Of a DNA stretch of 64,000 nucleotides, positions 1-10,690 are shown piece by piece. Origin of the DNA: Trametes villosa (lineage: Eukaryota; Basidiomycota; Agaricomycetes; Polyporales; Polyporaceae); assembly GCA_002964805.2 (NCBI GenBank), contig PUDQ02000003.1, positions 372,001-436,000 on the forward strand, given 5' to 3'. Numbering within the stretch: position 1 is the stretch's first letter; each line of letters starts with the position of its first letter. Below the pieces are notes generated by a model, which was not told where the DNA came from, did not search any database, and saw only the letters and a list, made by a program, of their open reading frames with translations. A program made the position numbers and the translations under genes.

Positions 1-495
1 CATGACCATGAAATACCAGGTCGGGTCGGTGGGGTCAGGAAAGATATCCTCCACGGTGACGCAGTGATTGTGGGGATGTTTAAGAGAAGTGAGGTATCGC
101 GCGATCTCTATCTCTTGGCCCTTGTTCTTGAGGCGTTTGATCGCCACAAGCTTTCCATCGGAAGCTCTAGCATCGATGACGTTCAGTCTCTGTGGCGGTT
201 TGGCATAGCGTTAGCTCACATTCACGCAGACGATTAGATGGAAACTTACCCTCGACACGATCGAGTCTTCACAGTACATTGGGTCTAAATTCGTACCCGC
301 CCACGAAGGCCTCCAATCCGGCGAGTAGCGTGGACGAAGCGAGTATCCCCGTCGAATGAGATGCGGCTGCTTGCCCATCCACATTCTTTCGAATAGTGTG
401 AGAGAATATGTGCCTTGTCGGGTCATCTCTTCCTGCCTCTGCGTCGCCTCGGGTGACAGGTATGCATACCAGGGTAGCTTGCTTTGATTGTGCAT
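1..495 (-). CDS. Kinase-like protein 1 (cut by window edge)
   Basis: This is the 5' part of a fungal kinase-like gene that reads off the left edge of the window. The start at 495 is chosen because the three complete paralogues begin at the same point of a shared N-terminal block: a short tail, an Arg/Glu-rich helix, then GYSLRPRY, a tryptophan, PSW, a GT, and CEDSI. An intron follows CEDSI at about 195-245. The next exon carries a lysine strand of the VAIK type and the PDP segment before the hinge. The hinge, catalytic loop and C-lobe lie outside the window, so whether the gene is intact cannot be judged. It is the first of four same-strand copies. Confidence 0.7.
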
Positions 496-1492
496 CTGTA
501 TGATATCTATTAAGTATCGCAGCCCACATCATAACAACCATTTGGAATGTCGGACAAACCGGTGTAACTGAGAATGCGCCGGTGAGCAGTGCCTCGGCGT
601 GTGGCAACTCTGTGAAGGCGGGTTTATCGTATTGGCAAAAGTGATGGGCAAAAGCTGACTCTTCTCCGCTACTCAGATTTTCCTCTGTGCGCAGTGAGCG
701 CGCTGACGAGCGCCCGAGAAGCCTCGGTGGCAATACTAAGAGCTGGTTTGCGCTGCTTCATGGAATCGATGGGAAGGCGGCAGAACCAGAGCTGTGAGCC
801 TCTCTGCTCACTCCGGATTCACAAATCCGGCGCCGGCTGTATGACGTATGTGCGGATCGCCCTGGCGAGTCAGATCTGTGGCGGCCATTCAAAGACACCC
901 GGTGCAATCACCGGACGACATGCGACACTCTCCGCATCCTCGCTCGATCCGTAGCAACGAGACCCGGAGCAGATGCCATGCCGCGCCGCGAAATAGTGCC
1001 TGTTCGGTTACGCAGAAGCCACGCACATCCAACCCCCGTAGAGGGAGGCGTGTGCGATGGGATATGGGGAGTGAAATCTCGGAGACAGGAGACACGGTGC
1101 GCGCTGCTATGTGCGGGCCTAGCGGTCTTCGCTCGGAGTCTTTGAGCAAAGGCCTGAAGCTGTAGGCGTACAGTATGAAGATGCTGCAGCCATACTCACC
1201 TGGCACATCATCCAAGCGGAACACTACGCAGGGCCTATGCAGGGTTATCAGCCCAAGTGGACATCGGGAGCACGGACGTGATGGTTCCGTCTCAGGTCGG
1301 AGTGCGACATCAGTGTGTACCCACAGCATGCCTATGAATCGAGATGAGCTGATGTACAGTACGAATAAATTCTGTGATACGGGAGCAACCTAGCAGGGTC
1401 GACAGATAGACGGTGTATGGTTACCTACGAACCCAAGGTCAGCTGATGGTAGCATGACGAGGAGCGTACTCACAGCAGGGGTAATGTTCACC
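496..1492. other. Intergenic, kinase 1 to kinase 2
   Basis: Apart from the kinase relic at 715-795, nothing convincing is seen. The small open frames here lack splice structure and resemble no family. Confidence 0.5.
715..795 (-). pseudogene. Kinase C-lobe relic
   Basis: On the minus strand a short stretch reads RLPIDSMKQRKPAL. It matches the last exon of the neighbouring kinases, where kinase 4 has RPLIDSMKQRQPEL. The rest of the C-lobe and all upstream exons are missing, and the frame then runs into unrelated sequence. It sits between kinase 1 and kinase 2, as expected for a remnant of a further copy in the array. The match is only about 50-80 bp, so its true limits are uncertain. Confidence 0.45.
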
Positions 1493-2819
1493 TCAACTAA
1501 CGAACTGCTTGAGATTGCTAAGCCCGTTCCGCGCAGCCGCGATAGTGTCGTTGAGCATGCGCTCGGAGGCGGACTCCGACCGCGGGCTTAGTCGCCAGCG
1601 CAACTTGGAGGGATGCCCGAGCCTGCACAGCAGCTTGAACATGTTGACGAGCTCGCCTGCTGGCGGCCGTAGGTCTGGTTGTCGCTGCTTCATGCAAACC
1701 ACGAGGGGTTCCAGAAACTCCGTATGGCGGTATTTCTGTGTCTGTAGTATCAGCTGTACGCCATCACTCGACGACGATGATCTGATGACCTCACCTGTTG
1801 GATCTCCTGGTAGAAGAGGTTGCCGAGAGCGTATATGTCCGCCTTGTAGGCATCGTACGGTACTGTCCGCGATAGCTCGGGAACCTCGGCGTCGCGGCCT
1901 ACATTCCCGACGACGTACGAAGACGCCCCTGGTGTGAACCTCACGGAGAGGCCGAAGTCGATGTAGAAGTATTTGATATCGTGGTCGATGCGTCGCAGCG
2001 GAGTAAGCTTCTCGAGTAGATCTGGCGAGCGGTTCCTCCGGACTGGATGATGCCCGTCAGGAAATAAAGGCCGGCCATCCACCATGATGTTCGGCGCAGC
2101 TATGTCACTGTCGCCCAGGATCAGTCGCGCCCTGATGCTGTGTACGCAAGCCTTACCGGTGTGCTACGAACGTAGAGTGCATAAACGCCAGACCCTGAAG
2201 TGCATGGAGTTATCGGCGCGGCGCGACACGCTGTAGTCGGGCGTACCTCGAGCATTTGACTGATGAACTCGACCACCTCGCCGACCACTTCGAATACGGG
2301 GTCGTTGAATGGCCTCAAATACGGCATGACCATGAGAGACCGGGACGGTTCGGTAGGGTCCGGGAACACTTCGATAACGGAGGCGCAGTGGTTGTCCGGG
2401 CGCTCCAATAATGAGGTGAGGAACTGTGCGATGTTCGCCTCTTCGCTGCTGTTCTGCACGCTCTTGATCGCAACGAGCGTCCCATCCGCGGCTATCGCAT
2501 CTATTACATATAGCTTCTGTGTACCATGTTGGTTCAGCGTGTGGCACTAGGGAGGGGGCGACGCCTCACTTACCCTCGATACAATAGAGTCTTCGCAGTA
2601 GTGTGGCTGGATGTTTGTGCCGATCCACGAGGGCTGCCAGTCCGGTGCGTAGCGCGGACGTAGCGAATACCCCCGATGGAGAAGGTGAGGCTGGCGAGCT
2701 TTCCAGAGCTGCTCAAATGGCGTCAAGTTGTAGGTGCCTTTCCGGGTCAGCTCATCTTCCCTCCGAGCCAGCTCAGGCGACATCAGAGCGCCTCTCGGCG
2801 GGTTTCTCGGAGCAACCAT
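1493..2819 (-). CDS. Kinase-like protein 2
   Basis: A complete multi-exon member of the array. The start at 2819 aligns with the paralogue starts; an upstream in-frame Met exists at 2918. The order of motifs is: N-terminal RPRY..W.PSW block; LVAIKSVQ with the ATP-anchoring lysine; a helix containing EEANIAQFL; hinge MPYLRPFND; catalytic loop HRDIAAPN; IDFGLSVRF; then VPEL in the place of APE; and KADIYALGNLF in the F-helix region. The last exon reads MKQRQPDLRPPAGEL. All the residues needed for catalysis are present, so it may be an active kinase, but no glycine-rich loop of the usual GxGxxG form is visible. An intron at 2108-2156 splits the Arg codon of HRD. Substrate unknown. Confidence 0.8.
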
Positions 2820-3622
2820 CCGTACCGAACCTGAGCACAATGGAATGTCAGCGTGATGAACACTGCGAATGAGAGAGACCAACCTCAGAGGGTAGGACAA
2901 GGTAGTCGTGAACCTCATATCCCTCGTGTGAATCCAAGTGCGAACGTTTGCGCGATCCGATTATGGCCTTGGGAAGATAAGCGCGAAGACAGGATTTGAC
3001 GCCAACCGAAAGGCGCTCAACCCGGGCAGGCCAGGGCGGGTGGGGCGACGCCGACCGAGTGAATCCACCGTTTTCCAGCGTGATAGCCGTCACTAGAATG
3101 AGAGGGTGATGCCTTGAGCTAACGTGGGACAACGCGTTCGCCGACGATCGCGAGCGCGCTTGAAATCGAGTAGTGCTCGACAACGCACGGAGCCGCCGTG
3201 AAGATCGCAAGGCAAGTTCCGTGGAGGAGAGTACACGCTGAGTCTATGGCGCAAGATGGTGCGCCGGTAAAACACTCGTGGTATCAGAGGTTCCCTGTGA
3301 AAGGGTGAGTTTGAAGAGATATGCGCGATGATACGTAAGTACATACCGAGCGAGGACGATGGTAGAACGGGAATTTGGCACGAGCCGTTGAGTGGACGCG
3401 CCGGCGTGCGCGCTATGAGAGGATGCAACTCCGCCTTCTTTGTTAGGGATACAGTTAAGTGGTGATACACGCTACAGCCGAGAAGATCCAGGTACACAAC
3501 GCAACAAACATAGCACGAAGGCAACCCGATGAGCGGGCGGATAGAGATGTGCATGAGCCTGTTAAGAAGACTGTAAGCGCACAGAGAGAGCGCGAGAAGA
3601 GATTGCGCGTACAATGGACAGG
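2820..3622. other. Intergenic, kinase 2 to kinase 3
   Basis: Upstream region of kinase 2 and downstream region of kinase 3. I see no supported gene. The 173-codon minus-strand frame at 3093-3614 has no recognisable motif and biased, repeat-like composition. Confidence 0.45.
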
Positions 3623-4953
3623 CTACCCAACCATGCGCCTCAGGCTAGTGAGACCGTCCCGCGCGACCGCGACCGTGTCGTTAATGAACTTCTCGTAAGG
3701 CTGCTCGGAGCGTTGAACGAGGCGCCAACGGACGGACGATTCGGGTATCAGCGCGCGTAGCTGTTGGAACATCTTGACGAGCTCGTCCGCTGGTGGTCGC
3801 AGGTCGGGTTCCCGCTGCTTCATGCATTCGACTAGATGTTGTAAGAACTCGACGTTGCCGAACCGCTGCCGTGCACTTCAGTGAGCTACACTCAGAGGTA
3901 AGCTAGGAGGACGCACCCGCAAAAAATCCTTGTCGAACAGGTTACCCAACGCGTAGATGTCGGCCTTGTAGGCATCATACGGCACTTCGTCGGAGAGCTC
4001 TGGTATCTCCATGTCGCGCCCGATTCTCCCGATTACTCGGGTGGACGCTCCAGGAGGGAAATGCGCGGACAAGCCGAAGTCGACGTAGTAGTACGTCACG
4101 GGATAGTCAATCCTAGGGAGGGGGATGGCGTCGTGAATAGCGTCTGGGGCGCGGTGCATTCGCACCGGGTGATGTCCGTCGGGGTAGATTGGTCGGGCAT
4201 CCATCATGATGTTCGGGGGTGCTATATCCCTGGTTAAGGATTAATCGTGGATTCTATAGGGCCCGCTTTACCCACCTATGCGCGATACGATTTCGGTGGA
4301 GAAACGCGAGACCCTACAGTACAGTACCGAGATTTATCGTCGATTTTGCTGATGTAACAACTTGTCCATACCTTTAGCATCTGCGATGCAAACTCGGCTA
4401 CATCACCGACCACTTGGAGCTCGGGATTATTGTAGGGCCGGAGGTATGGCATAACAAGTAAGGCCATTTGGTCGTCCAAAGGATCGGGGAGGGCCTCTAT
4501 CGCGGAGACGCAGTGGTTGCTGGAACCGGCGATGGAAGCAACGAGCTGTGATATATGGAGCTCTTTGCCCGCTTTTTTCACCCGTTTGATTGCAACCCGC
4601 GTATCGTCAGATTTCCGAGACGCGTCGATGACGTGAAATCTCTGCAGAAGTAGCAAATCGTGAGTTAGCCTGTGTCCGCGCGTAGAAAGTCACTAACTAG
4701 TCTTTACAGTTGGCCGAATGGAGTCTTCGCAAAAATCAGGAGCAATACTCGTTCCCGTCCATGATGGTTTCCACTTCGGATGGTACCGCGGCCTGAGTAC
4801 GTAGCCTCGCTTCTCGAGATACTCGTAACGGTCTCTCCATGCGATCTCGAAGGGATGGAGGTCATAGAGGCCGCTCCGTGTGTGTTCAGCGTATCTGCGC
4901 ACTAGTTCTGAAGGCAAGTATACGTAGTCGGGTAGTTTCTGGGAGCTCGCCAT
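3623..4953 (-). CDS. Kinase-like protein 3
   Basis: Complete array member starting at 4953 (MASSQKLPDY). It shows the family N-terminal block (GYVLRPRY, PSWTGT), RVAIKRVK with the lysine, a helix with KELHISQLV, hinge MPYLRPYNN, catalytic loop HRDIAPPN, VDFGLSAHF, IPEL and KADIYALGNLF. The last exon contains MKQREPDLRPPADEL and ends at 3623. The intron at 4230-4275 interrupts the HRD Arg codon at the same phase as in kinases 2 and 4. Its start codon faces that of the coiled-coil gene at 5539 across 586 bp, so the two may share a promoter region. Paralogy is certain from the sequence. Kinase activity is inferred. Confidence 0.82.
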
Positions 4954-5538
4954 GACCGTCCGTGGAGATGAAACTACCTCCAGAGCCAAGTTACACGGGG
5001 GCGAGGGAGTTGCTAAACGGTCGTGGATCAAACGAAGGAACAGGAACGAGCGTCTACCCAATCTAGCCACTGCGGCATCTGCCGGGAGTGGGCGGTAGGC
5101 GCTTGACGCCGAAGCAGGTTGAGAACCTACCATGACCATGTTCTCGAGCTCACCCCTACCACATCGACGTAAAACACTCGTCCAGGAGTACGAAGGCTTC
5201 TTTATCCTCACTGAACAGATTTCTCTTCAATAACAAAACTCAGCATAGCTAGCGGTCCGCTGGTGTGCTCCGTGTCGGCTGACTCTCACGCCTCATGTTC
5301 AGGATTTAATGCTTCCGGCACACAAGGCTCGCGTATTTCTATGCAGAACTCCGCCCACACAGCCTTCAGGAAGAAGGCCGTGATGATCGATGTACGTGCA
5401 CTCTGCGCGTGCTGAGCTCGTTGTGTAGGCGTCTCTGACGTTTTTACCCACTCTCCAGGGCGCGATATTTGTACCGGCGGGCTGAGTTTCTCCACCCCTT
5501 GCGATCTTCCCCCACCGAGCCCCGCACCATCTGCCCCC
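4954..5538. promoter_or_regulatory. Shared upstream region, kinase 3 / coiled-coil gene 1
   Basis: 585 bp between two divergent start codons, with no supported gene. The equivalent interval in the second unit (10084-10690) is 607 bp. The similar spacing suggests a retained bidirectional promoter region. I could not identify specific binding sites. Confidence 0.4.
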
Positions 5539-6522
5539 ATGTCTGGTGCTCTGGATTTGCTTGGCACTGTTCTCAGCGTTCTGGGGCTTCTGGCCGTGTT
5601 GTGCCAATTGCTGCGCTGGGCTATCCAGAGACGACTCCCCCGAGCGACGTTGCGCGTCCTGGAGGAGACGCTCGCCGAGACCGACTCTCTGTTGACTCGA
5701 TGTGTAGAAGAAGGCCGTTTGAGCCACGCATCCGATGGTGCAGAGTTTCGCAGGAATTTGGACAGGTGCGCCACCATAGTTGTCCCACTTCGCACTGTGT
5801 GGCGCTGACAATACGTTAGCTTACAAACCCGTGCTAGTGAACTGAGGCTTCAGACCCTCAGTGGAAGAACTTACGCGGACGAAGTACGAAACCTGTTCAA
5901 GGGTCTGTCGCGACAGATGGAAGATCTATGCGTCAACGTCAGGTCCACCCAGGCCGACATCTCCGTAAGCGTTATTCGGTTTCTGTGGCGCAACGGCCGG
6001 TGCTAACTGATTCTGTCACGCAGAGTAGTGCATCGTCTGCGCCGCGTTCCTCGCTGTCGAGCGAAGATAGAGCCTCAGTCGTTTCTACCGAATTAGGAAC
6101 TGTTACAGGTATTATCGGCGTCGAGTTCTGTCGCGTCCGGCCCATGCTGATCAGCTCGTGCCTGGCTACTAGGATCGGTTCGCGACGAAGAATCTACAGG
6201 ATTGGCATACCCTTCACCCTTTGAGCCATCCTCGCCCCCTCCCAGCTCCCCGGAGTTCTGTAGCGACCTCGAACCCACGACGCCACATCCGTCCGACTTG
6301 CCCCCCTCGGCGTGGGAAATGCCCCCAAAAGAGGTTCACGACGACAGTGACTTCGTGCACTTCGATATGGCGACTCAACCTCTCCTCACGGGAGAAAGGC
6401 GTCAGTCTGTCTCATCGTCCAAGACAATCTGCACGCCGGCCTCCTTGCGCCGCAAGAAACGGGGAGGCGTAATATCACGCGCGCGAGCGCTCGCTCGTTC
6501 TGCTCGTCTCTCATACGCATAG
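5539..6522 (+). CDS. Membrane-anchored coiled-coil protein 1
   Basis: Four exons (5539-5765, 5838-5964, 6024-6108, 6200-6522) give 253 residues. Intron phases are 2, 0 and 1. The N-terminus has one strong hydrophobic segment (about residues 4-27, LLGTVLSVLGLLAVLCQLL). A charged helical region of about 90 residues likely to form a coiled coil follows (EETLAETDSLL, EVRNLFKGLSRQMEDL). After that comes a Ser/Pro-rich, probably disordered stretch and a basic C-terminus (RRKKRGG, RARALARSARLSYA). The layout suggests a single-pass membrane protein with a cytoplasmic helical stem. It has no family I recognise. The gene at 10691 has the same exon phases and an exon 3 of the same 85 nt, so the two are paralogues. 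Confidence 0.72.
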
Positions 6523-7048
6523 ACCACCTCTTGCCATGTCCTCGCCGGGACTCACTTTATCGCCATACTCTCCCGCGGTTGCAAGACTTGGCGCATGGGT
6601 GGCAGCGCCCCGATGCATCAACATCCTCCGTTTCACCAGGCTATCCTCCATGTGCTTATACTTCCCTCTCTATGCCCCACCCCTCTGCACGAAGTTTCGC
6701 CTCACTCCATCAGCATTGTGTATATTCACTCACGACCCCGTTATCAACGTTCTCTATCCTCTGTAGTTTGTTTGTGGTGTATACGTATCCGCACAGTGTC
6801 ATTGCATTTGGATCCTGTAGCGCGTACGTCTGGCCTCGCTGAGTCATTCGCCTCCGACTGTGCGGAGACTCGTAGCGCATGGTGCGTAGGCTGCTGGGAA
6901 TTGCGAGTTGCTGACATATCCCTCCCCCGGTCGGGCTACTGGCAGTCGACTTACATCATCATACTACCACAGGATTTAAAGCTCGGAACCTCTGTTGTGG
7001 ATCACCATCATCCACGGAATAGCTGAAGAGCATCGCAAATCGTAGAGC
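6523..7048. promoter_or_regulatory. Upstream region of NmrA-like gene 1
   Basis: No gene seen. From about 6870 to the start codon the sequence resembles the upstream region of the second NmrA-like gene (about 15190-15410), including a shared ATTGCGAGTTGCTGACA block. At 6975-6980 the sequence is TTTAAA where the other copy has TATAAA. Confidence 0.5.
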
Positions 7049-8075
7049 ATGACGAAGTACGTGATCACAGGAGCGACCGGCGGCTTGGGCTCGCACGTCT
7101 TCAAACACCTCCTTCAACTCGTCCCAGGTAAGTTACATGAGCCTTCGCAGCCCTCCGACCAGCCGCTAATCCTGCAATTACAGCATCGGACATCATCGTC
7201 TCCCTGTACAACCCCTCTGGCGCAACGCCCGAGATCAAAGCGTCTGGCGTCGAGATCCGGCGGGGCGACTACGGCGACCCAGCGTCGCTCGACGCCGCCT
7301 TCGCGGGCGCCGACAAGCTCCTGCTCGTCTCCCACCCGAGCATGACGCACGGGCTACGCGTGCGCCATCACAAGAACGCGATCGACGCCGCGCGCCGCGC
7401 GGGCATCAAACACCTCTACTACACCTCGCTCGCGTTCGCGGGCGACAGTGATGCCTTGGTCATGCAAGCCCACATCGACACCGAGCGCTACCTGAAGGAG
7501 AGCGGGCTCACGTACACGATTCTGCGGGAGGGGGTCTACAGCGAGAGCCACCCGGTTTACTTTGGGTTCTTCGACCCCGCGGAGGGGAGGGACGAGGTCG
7601 TCGTGCCGCATAGCGATGGGCCGATCGCGTGGGTCAGTCGGGAGGACCTAGGCGAGGGTACTGCGAAGATCATGGTGCAGGTGGGTTGTCCCGCCGACGT
7701 CGTCTGTGGACGCATGCTCACTGCTTGCTGTAGGGCGGCTTCGAGAACGAGACGCGCCTCCTCACCGGGTCGCGCGCATTCACGCTCACACAGAGCGCGG
7801 AGAAGGTCTCGTCGCTCCTCGGTCGCAACGTCCGCCTTGTCGTGACCTCCGAAGATGACTACGTCAAGGCGAACGTCGGGAAGCGGGGACTACGGGGCGA
7901 GGAGGACTTCCTGCGCAAGTGGGCGACTACCTACCCAGCGTTGGCGCGGGGGGAGACGGCTGCGGTCGATCCGCTCTTGCAGGAGATCCTCGGGAGGGAG
8001 CTCCGGCCGTTCGAGGACACCCTCAAGGAGACTCTGGGTTTGCATGAGCCTGCGGAGCAGCAGTACGCGAAGTGA
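7049..8075 (+). CDS. NmrA-like NAD(P)-binding protein 1
   Basis: Three exons (7049-7127, 7184-7680, 7734-8075) encode 305 residues. The N-terminus MTKYVITGATGGLG is a Rossmann dinucleotide-binding motif of the atypical SDR/NmrA type. It is followed by VEIRRGDYGDPASL, in which the Asp ends a strand as in this family. HLYYTSLAFAGD, ERYLKESGLTYTILREGVY and IAWVSREDLGEG match the quinone oxidoreductase-like (QOR2) branch. The protein is probably a cytosolic NAD(P)H-dependent reductase or redox sensor. Substrate unknown. The gene at 15411 has identical exon lengths and a nearly identical product. Duplication covers the promoter and some 3' sequence (about 6870-8140 against 15190-16500). Confidence 0.88.
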
Positions 8076-8755
8076 AAGGCCGGACTAGGGGTGTGTTTAT
8101 CTCTGTAAGATATGCGTAGCGCCGACGCGACATCGGATGTCCGACTTCCCTCTAGTGTGGTCTGTTATAATCAGTAAGTGTCGCGGCTCAACGGGACTAC
8201 GAGAACCACTCAATTCGGAGCGAGGAAATTGTGCTTCCCGAGTAACTCCGTTCGGAACGGGCCTCCTCTCCCTTCCCACTTCGCGCCGGCCCATCCCTTG
8301 GCCCATCACAGATAGACGATAAGGTGGACGAGTGAAAGGACGGGTTATCGCGGACGGTGCGAGCCTTCACCCGAAAGCTGGAAAGCGTTCTCAAGTTGTA
8401 CGTTAGTCTGGTACTGCCTCTCGAACTCGCTAGTACGAGTACTACTTTCGTTCACACATATACCACAAGAAAAAGCAGGCTGTATGAGGACCGCGTCCGT
8501 GAGATCTGCGAGGGAACAGACGTACTGCGTGTATATCTTGAGCTTCTCAAGCTTCGCCGCGGAGCGGCGGCAACGTCAGCAATGGACTTTGCGGTCAGAG
8601 CGCTTCAGCTTGAGGCATAGTCCGATCCAATCCTTCTAGAGCTGAACAGCAAAGCACGATAGCGATCTGATAGACTACAACTAGATATACAACCTGCCAA
8701 AACGCGTCAGTGCAGACGTACGCTTATGCGCGCGTGTCACTCACATGAGATCGGT
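8076..8755. other. Intergenic, NmrA-like 1 to kinase 4
   Basis: The first about 70 bp resemble the 3' flank of the second NmrA-like gene (GGCCGGA...GGATATGTGTAG type). An 87-codon plus-strand frame at 8357-8620 has no supporting motif and was not called. Confidence 0.45.
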
Positions 8756-10083
8756 CTACGATCCTACAAGGCGTCGTAGCGAAGTGAGGCTCTTGAGGCT
8801 CTCCCGCGCGACCGCGACGGTGTCGTTGAACAGCCGCTCGTACGCCGGCTCGGACTTCGGGCCCAGGCGCCAGCGGAAGCCAGATGGGTTCAGCGTCTTG
8901 CAGGTGCCCGCGAACATGTGCACGAGCTCGTGCGCGGGCGGGCGAAGCTCCGGCTGCCGCTGCTTCATCGAGTCGATGAGGGGGCGGAGGAACTGGAGGC
9001 TGTGGTATTGCTGCGCAAACCGGTCAGCGGCGCGTGTGCGTAGTGTACGGGTGGGACGTACCTGCTCGAACTCCTTGTCGAAGAGGTTTCCGAGCGCGTA
9101 GATGTCGGCCTTGAATGGGTCGTAGGGGACGGTCCGCGAGAGCTCCGGGACCTCCGCGTCCCGTCCGACGTCGCCGACTACCAGCGTTGGTGAACCAGGA
9201 GGGAAGCGTACCGACAGGCCGAAGTCGACGTAGAAGTACTTGACACGGTGGTCCATGCGTTGTAGGGGCGTGAGGATCTCTCTCGCGTCGAGAGATCGGT
9301 TTCTCTGGACAGGGTGGTGTCCTTGAGGGAACAGCGCCCTGCCGTCCATCATGATGTTGAGCGACGCTACGTCACTACGCCAGACAATAAGCTTTTCGTC
9401 GTAACCATGCGAGGCCTGAATTTTACCGATGCGCGACCCGTTGACTATGTAGGAAGTCCAGACCCTGAAACGATTAGTAAAGAAGGTGAGGACAGGACAG
9501 TGGTGACGTCCTTACCTCCAGCATCTGCTTCACAAAATCAATAACGTCGCCGAGCACAGTGAACTCGGGATTATTCCAGGGGCGAAGGTACTGCATGACC
9601 ATCAACAACATGGTTGAGTCCAAGGGGTCCTCGAGATCGTCGTAGACTGGCACGCAGTGGTTCGTCGGGTGTTGTATGGAGGTTAGAAACTGCGAAATGG
9701 CCAGCTCCTGCGTTTGTCGCTTCACAACTTTAATGGCAACGCGGGAGCCATCGGAGAGGCGCGTAGCGTCAATCACGTCGGGGGTCTGTGAACGATGCAT
9801 TAGGACAGTGAGGACGTGGTACGTGTGCCAAACCTACATAAGAAACGTGGAAGTCTTCGCAAAATTCTGGGTCTAGGCTTGTCCCTAGCCAGGACGGTGT
9901 CCAGTCAGGGTCATATCTCGGCCTTAGCTGGTAACCCTTCTGCAAGAGATACCGGTACCGATCCTTCCATCGGACTTCGTAAGAGAGAAGCTTGTATAAA
10001 CCGTTGCGAGTGTTTTCGGCTTGACGGCGAGCAGCCTCCGTAGGTAAGTAGATGTAGCCTGGAGGTTTCCGCTGCTCAGACAT
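8756..10083 (-). CDS. Kinase-like protein 4
   Basis: Complete array member. Start at 10083 (MSEQRKPPGYIYLPTE) and end at 8756. Motifs in order: GYQLRPRY, PSWLGT, CEDF; RVAIKVVK with the ATP lysine; TQELAISQFL with a candidate helix-C glutamate; hinge MQYLRPWNN; HRDVASLNIMMD with catalytic Asp and Asn; VDFGLSVRF; VPEL; KADIYALGNLFDKEF; and MKQRQPELRPPAHEL near the C-terminus. The intron at 9375-9426 (52 nt) splits the Arg codon of HRD in phase 2, as in kinases 2 and 3. The gene faces the coiled-coil gene 2 at 10691 over 608 bp. The architecture fits a small soluble kinase domain with no extra domains. Confidence 0.85.
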
Positions 10084-10690
10084 ACAGAGCGGAAGTTGAC
10101 AAGACTAAGCGAAGGAGAAAGCAGAGGGCAGTGGCTAAGATCCAGCCTACCCATTTGGGCGTGCTGCACAAAAGTGGGCTGGGATCGTGATCGAGGAAGC
10201 AGGCGAGATCTCACTCCATATATGGCAGTATCCACGTGGCTATTTATAAGCGCTGATCATGAGAGTATCCCGCTCAGCGCTGACGCGCTAACGACCCGCC
10301 GTGCTGTGAGTGCTGAACTCATTTCTAGCGGCGTGCATGCCTCAATCATCCGTGCTTCCGTCTTTGTCAAGTTCCACAAGGTATGGCAACATAGAAAACG
10401 CATGGTTACCTGGGGATACTCTAACTAACCGCGGATGACAGGCCTGAGTGGGTGTAGACACGCCCCACCAGCCTGAGGCATGCCGGGTCCGGCTAAGCGA
10501 CAGAATTCGGTACTTTTACTTCATCCACGCTTTCTTCCACGGGAACATGGCGGTGCATCGATACACATGCCCTCCATGAGGGACTCAACATCAGGACACG
10601 GGAGGCGTGGTTCGCGCTCTTTTACCTGCCCATGACATTGGGCGAGTACCCACCGTTCACTATCCCAGTTTCCGCCGCCGCCACTACGCC
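10084..10690. promoter_or_regulatory. Shared upstream region, kinase 4 / coiled-coil gene 2
   Basis: 607 bp between divergent start codons with no supported gene. An AT-rich TATTTATAAG at about 10239-10248 could be a TATA element for the plus-strand gene, but it lies about 440 bp from its start codon, so this is weak. Confidence 0.35.

Noticed and set aside
3093..3614. 173-codon minus-strand frame between kinases 2 and 3
   Set aside because: No motif, no paralogue in the other intervals of the array, and no splice context.
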